A stretch of DNA of 64,000 nt from GCA-002722245 sp038154685 (lineage in GTDB: Bacteria; Bacteroidota; Bacteroidia; Flavobacteriales_C; GCA-002722245). The translations under genes were made by a program, and so were the position numbers. Under the pieces are notes generated by a model that saw only the letters and a list, made by a program, of their open reading frames with translations, was not told the DNA's origin and searched no databases. Numbering within the stretch: position 1 is the first letter of the stretch; each line of letters starts with the position of its first letter. The stretch spans positions 1 to 64,000 of the forward strand of contig JAYPYW010000002.1 in assembly GCA_038154685.1 (NCBI GenBank), in the 5' to 3' direction. Shown one piece after another: positions 62,167 to 64,000 of the stretch.

Positions 62167-64000
62167 AATCGCTTAGGGATCTTTATAAGGAATGTAGACC
62201 CAGATTCTCCATCTGATTCTACCCAAATCTCTCCTCCTAATTGATTAACTAACTTCTTAGTAACTGTTAATCCAATACCTTTTGAAGTATCCTCCTTCCA
62301 ATCATTTAATACTTGAAACAATTCGAAGATTTTTTCATGGTATTCTTTCTTTATTCCAGGTCCGTTATCCTTCACTTTGAAAACATAATCGAAAGCTTTC
62401 TCCTCTACACTTACAGAAATTTTCTTTTCCTCATCTGGAGAGAAAGAAACAGCGTTGTCAATTAAGTGACCAAAAATTTGTTTAAACTTCGATCGTTTAC
62501 TCTTTATAGTTGGCCAATCACCCTCCACAGTAATCGGAGTGTCAAACTTTTTAGTAAGACCTGTAATTACTTCGCCAGTATTGAATAATTTGTTCTCTTC
62601 ATCCTCATTTACATTTGAAAAGTGTAATAAACTATCTGCTAAACTGCTTATAATATGAGCTTTGGATTTAATCTTATTTAAATAATTATCTAACTCTTCT
62701 GATAAATTATCTCCAAGGTCATCCTTAATAAAATCTGCTAGCGTACTTATTCCTCTTAGGGGTGTTTTTAAATCATGCGAGAAAACCTTTGTATATTTTT
62801 TGTTGTCTCCAAGAGCTAATCTCAAACTTTCTTCAATTTCTACCTTTTTCGTAATATCAAATCTTATGGCAATATACCTATCGGGTTTACCTTGGGAATT
62901 TAATAATGGTACTACATGTGTATCAACCCAATAAAAAGATCCATCCTTTGCTCTATTCTTAACTTCACCTCTCCATATATATCCTCTTCCAATAGTAGCC
63001 CACATATTTTTAAAGAACTCTTTTGGGTGGTGACCACTATTTAAGATTCTATGATCTTGTCCTAATAATTCACTTGGTGCATATTTAGACAATTCACAAA
63101 ACTTATCATTTACTCTTCTAATTATTCCTTTTGTATCCGTAATTGCAACAATTGCAGTCTCATCAATAGCATTGTATATTGCCGCTAGGTTTCTTTCTAG
63201 TTCTTCATTTTCTTTACCACTAACTCTTAATTGGTCTTCGGTATACTTTCTTGAAGTTATATCAAATCGAATAGCAACATACTTTTGAGGCTTTCCATTT
63301 CTTGATAAAAGTGGAACGATATGGGTATCTACCCAATAAAAATTTCCGTCTCTTGCTTTGTTTTTTACCTCAGCCTGCCAAATTTGACCTCTACCAATGG
63401 TTGCCCACATGTTTTTAAAGAAATCTTTATCATGATATCCACTGTTTAATATTCTGTGATCCTGACCAATTAATTCTTCTCTTGAGTATTTAGATATCTC
63501 ACAGAATTTATCATTAACCTTTTCGATAATTCCTTTTTCGTTGGTGATAGCAACTATAGCAGTTTCATCTAGAGCTCTAGTTATATCTTGGAGGTTTTTA
63601 GATAAGTTTTCGTTTTCTATCGCGCTTTCCCTTAATAACTTTTCTGTTTCTTTTCTTGATGTGATATCAAACCTTATCGCAACGTATTTTTCAGGCTTTC
63701 CCTTCTCGTTCAAAAAAGGAACAATCTTAGTGTCTACCCAATAAAAACTCCCGTCTTTTGCCTTATTCTTTACTTCTGCTTGCCAAGGTTTCCCTTCTCC
63801 AATGGTAGACCACATATTTTTGAAAAAATCCTTTTCATGGTAACCACTATTTAAAATCCTATGATCTTGTCCAATTAATTCTTCTCTCGCATACTTAGAT
63901 ATCTCACAGAATTTATCGTTTACCTCGAGTATTTTCCCTTTGGAATCTGTAATGGCTACTATGGCAGTTTTATCTAACGCCCCTTTAACATCATGTAGCT
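62163..64000 (-). CDS. Multi-PAS sensor histidine kinase (5' end outside window)
   Basis: About 612 codons are visible; the frame continues past the window edge. At least three PAS domains repeat at an exact 405-base (135-residue) period, each with AIVAIT, QDHRILNSG and FYWVDT motifs. The C-terminal kinase has the phospho-acceptor His in FSHDLKTPLRG, the N box IDNAVSFS, and G boxes KDNGPGIK and GIGLTVTKKLV. No membrane helix is visible, so a soluble kinase is possible. No response regulator gene is in the window. An ATG at 63815 is internal, not the true start. Confidence 0.92.
   Translation of the reverse strand, partial: LHDVKGALDKTAIVAITDSKGKILEVNDKFCEISKYAREELIGQDHRILNSGYHEKDFFKNMWSTIGEGKPWQAEVKNKAKDGSFYWVDTKIVPFLNEKGKPEKYVAIRFDITSRKETEKLLRESAIENENLSKNLQDITRALDETAIVAITNEKGIIEKVNDKFCEISKYSREELIGQDHRILNSGYHDKDFFKNMWATIGRGQIWQAEVKNKARDGNFYWVDTHIVPLLSRNGKPQKYVAIRFDITSRKYTEDQLRVSGKENEELERNLAAIYNAIDETAIVAITDTKGIIRRVNDKFCELSKYAPSELLGQDHRILNSGHHPKEFFKNMWATIGRGYIWRGEVKNRAKDGSFYWVDTHVVPLLNSQGKPDRYIAIRFDITKKVEIEESLRLALGDNKKYTKVFSHDLKTPLRGISTLADFIKDDLGDNLSEELDNYLNKIKSKAHIISSLADSLLHFSNVNEDEENKLFNTGEVITGLTKKFDTPITVEGDWPTIKSKRSKFKQIFGHLIDNAVSFSPDEEKKISVSVEEKAFDYVFKVKDNGPGIKKEYHEKIFELFQVLNDWKEDTSKGIGLTVTKKLVNQLGGEIWVESDGESGSTFLIKIPKRF

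Noticed and set aside
63815..63815. ATG at 63815 as the start of the kinase
   Set aside because: The same frame continues upstream through another PAS unit to the window edge.

Overview
The window is a low-GC stretch of a Bacteroidota chromosome, most likely from order Flavobacteriales. The signs are lineage-typical genes (gldE and gldD, DUF3098, a DUF1800/DUF1501 pair, DUF2723), type A and type B type IX secretion (T9SS) sorting domains, many SpII lipoproteins, several TAnnTTTG -7 promoter boxes, and little sign of Shine-Dalgarno sites. TTG and GTG starts are common. Two runs of ten N (3176-3185 and 41344-41353) are assembly joins, and both fall inside genes whose reading frame does not cross the N run as written.

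Layout. 1-3202 (-): 5' part of a large secreted protein with three tandem domains and an Asp-box propeller. 3305-8366 (-): GH3 family, dxr and rseP coupled by 1-base overlaps, then lspA. 8376-13065: arginase (+), a lipoprotein and the DUF1800/DUF1501 pair (-). 13225-25672 (+): lipoprotein, ECF sigma factor, probable membrane anti-sigma/barrel protein, a 2105-residue SprB-repeat adhesin and a multimodular GH18 chitinase, followed by two terminators. 25796-27531 (-): cytochrome c-like lipoprotein and hemA. 27728-30386 (+): ftsX, DUF3098, uppP, truB. 30542-34074 (-): small proteins, a MazG-like hydrolase and two glycosyltransferases. 34161-42698 (+, one - lipoprotein): polysaccharide deacetylase, envelope proteins, an endonuclease/phosphatase-family protein, ileS and a small membrane protein. 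42768-55025: mostly envelope genes (lipoproteins, a propeller/Y_Y_Y receptor without kinase, SGNH esterases, FKBP/SlyD, a Pmp3-type lipoprotein, a deacetylase, a DUF2723 glycosyltransferase). 55129-58660 (-, with one + TonB-like gene): tRNA-Gln, truA, rng, a 29-residue basic protein and an HU protein. 58805-62166 (+): mutY (frame-broken), ssb, gldE, gldD. 62163-64000 (-): 3' part of a multi-PAS histidine kinase.

The main theme is envelope and surface work. At least three proteins carry T9SS sorting domains (DUF1501 protein, SprB-like adhesin, chitinase), and gldD is a gliding/T9SS gene. The sigma/anti-sigma pair just upstream of the adhesin and chitinase suggests, without proving it, a regulated adhesion and chitin-use locus. 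Housekeeping islands (isoprenoid, heme, cell division, tRNA modification, DNA repair) lie between. No CRISPR array, rRNA, transposase or phage gene was seen.
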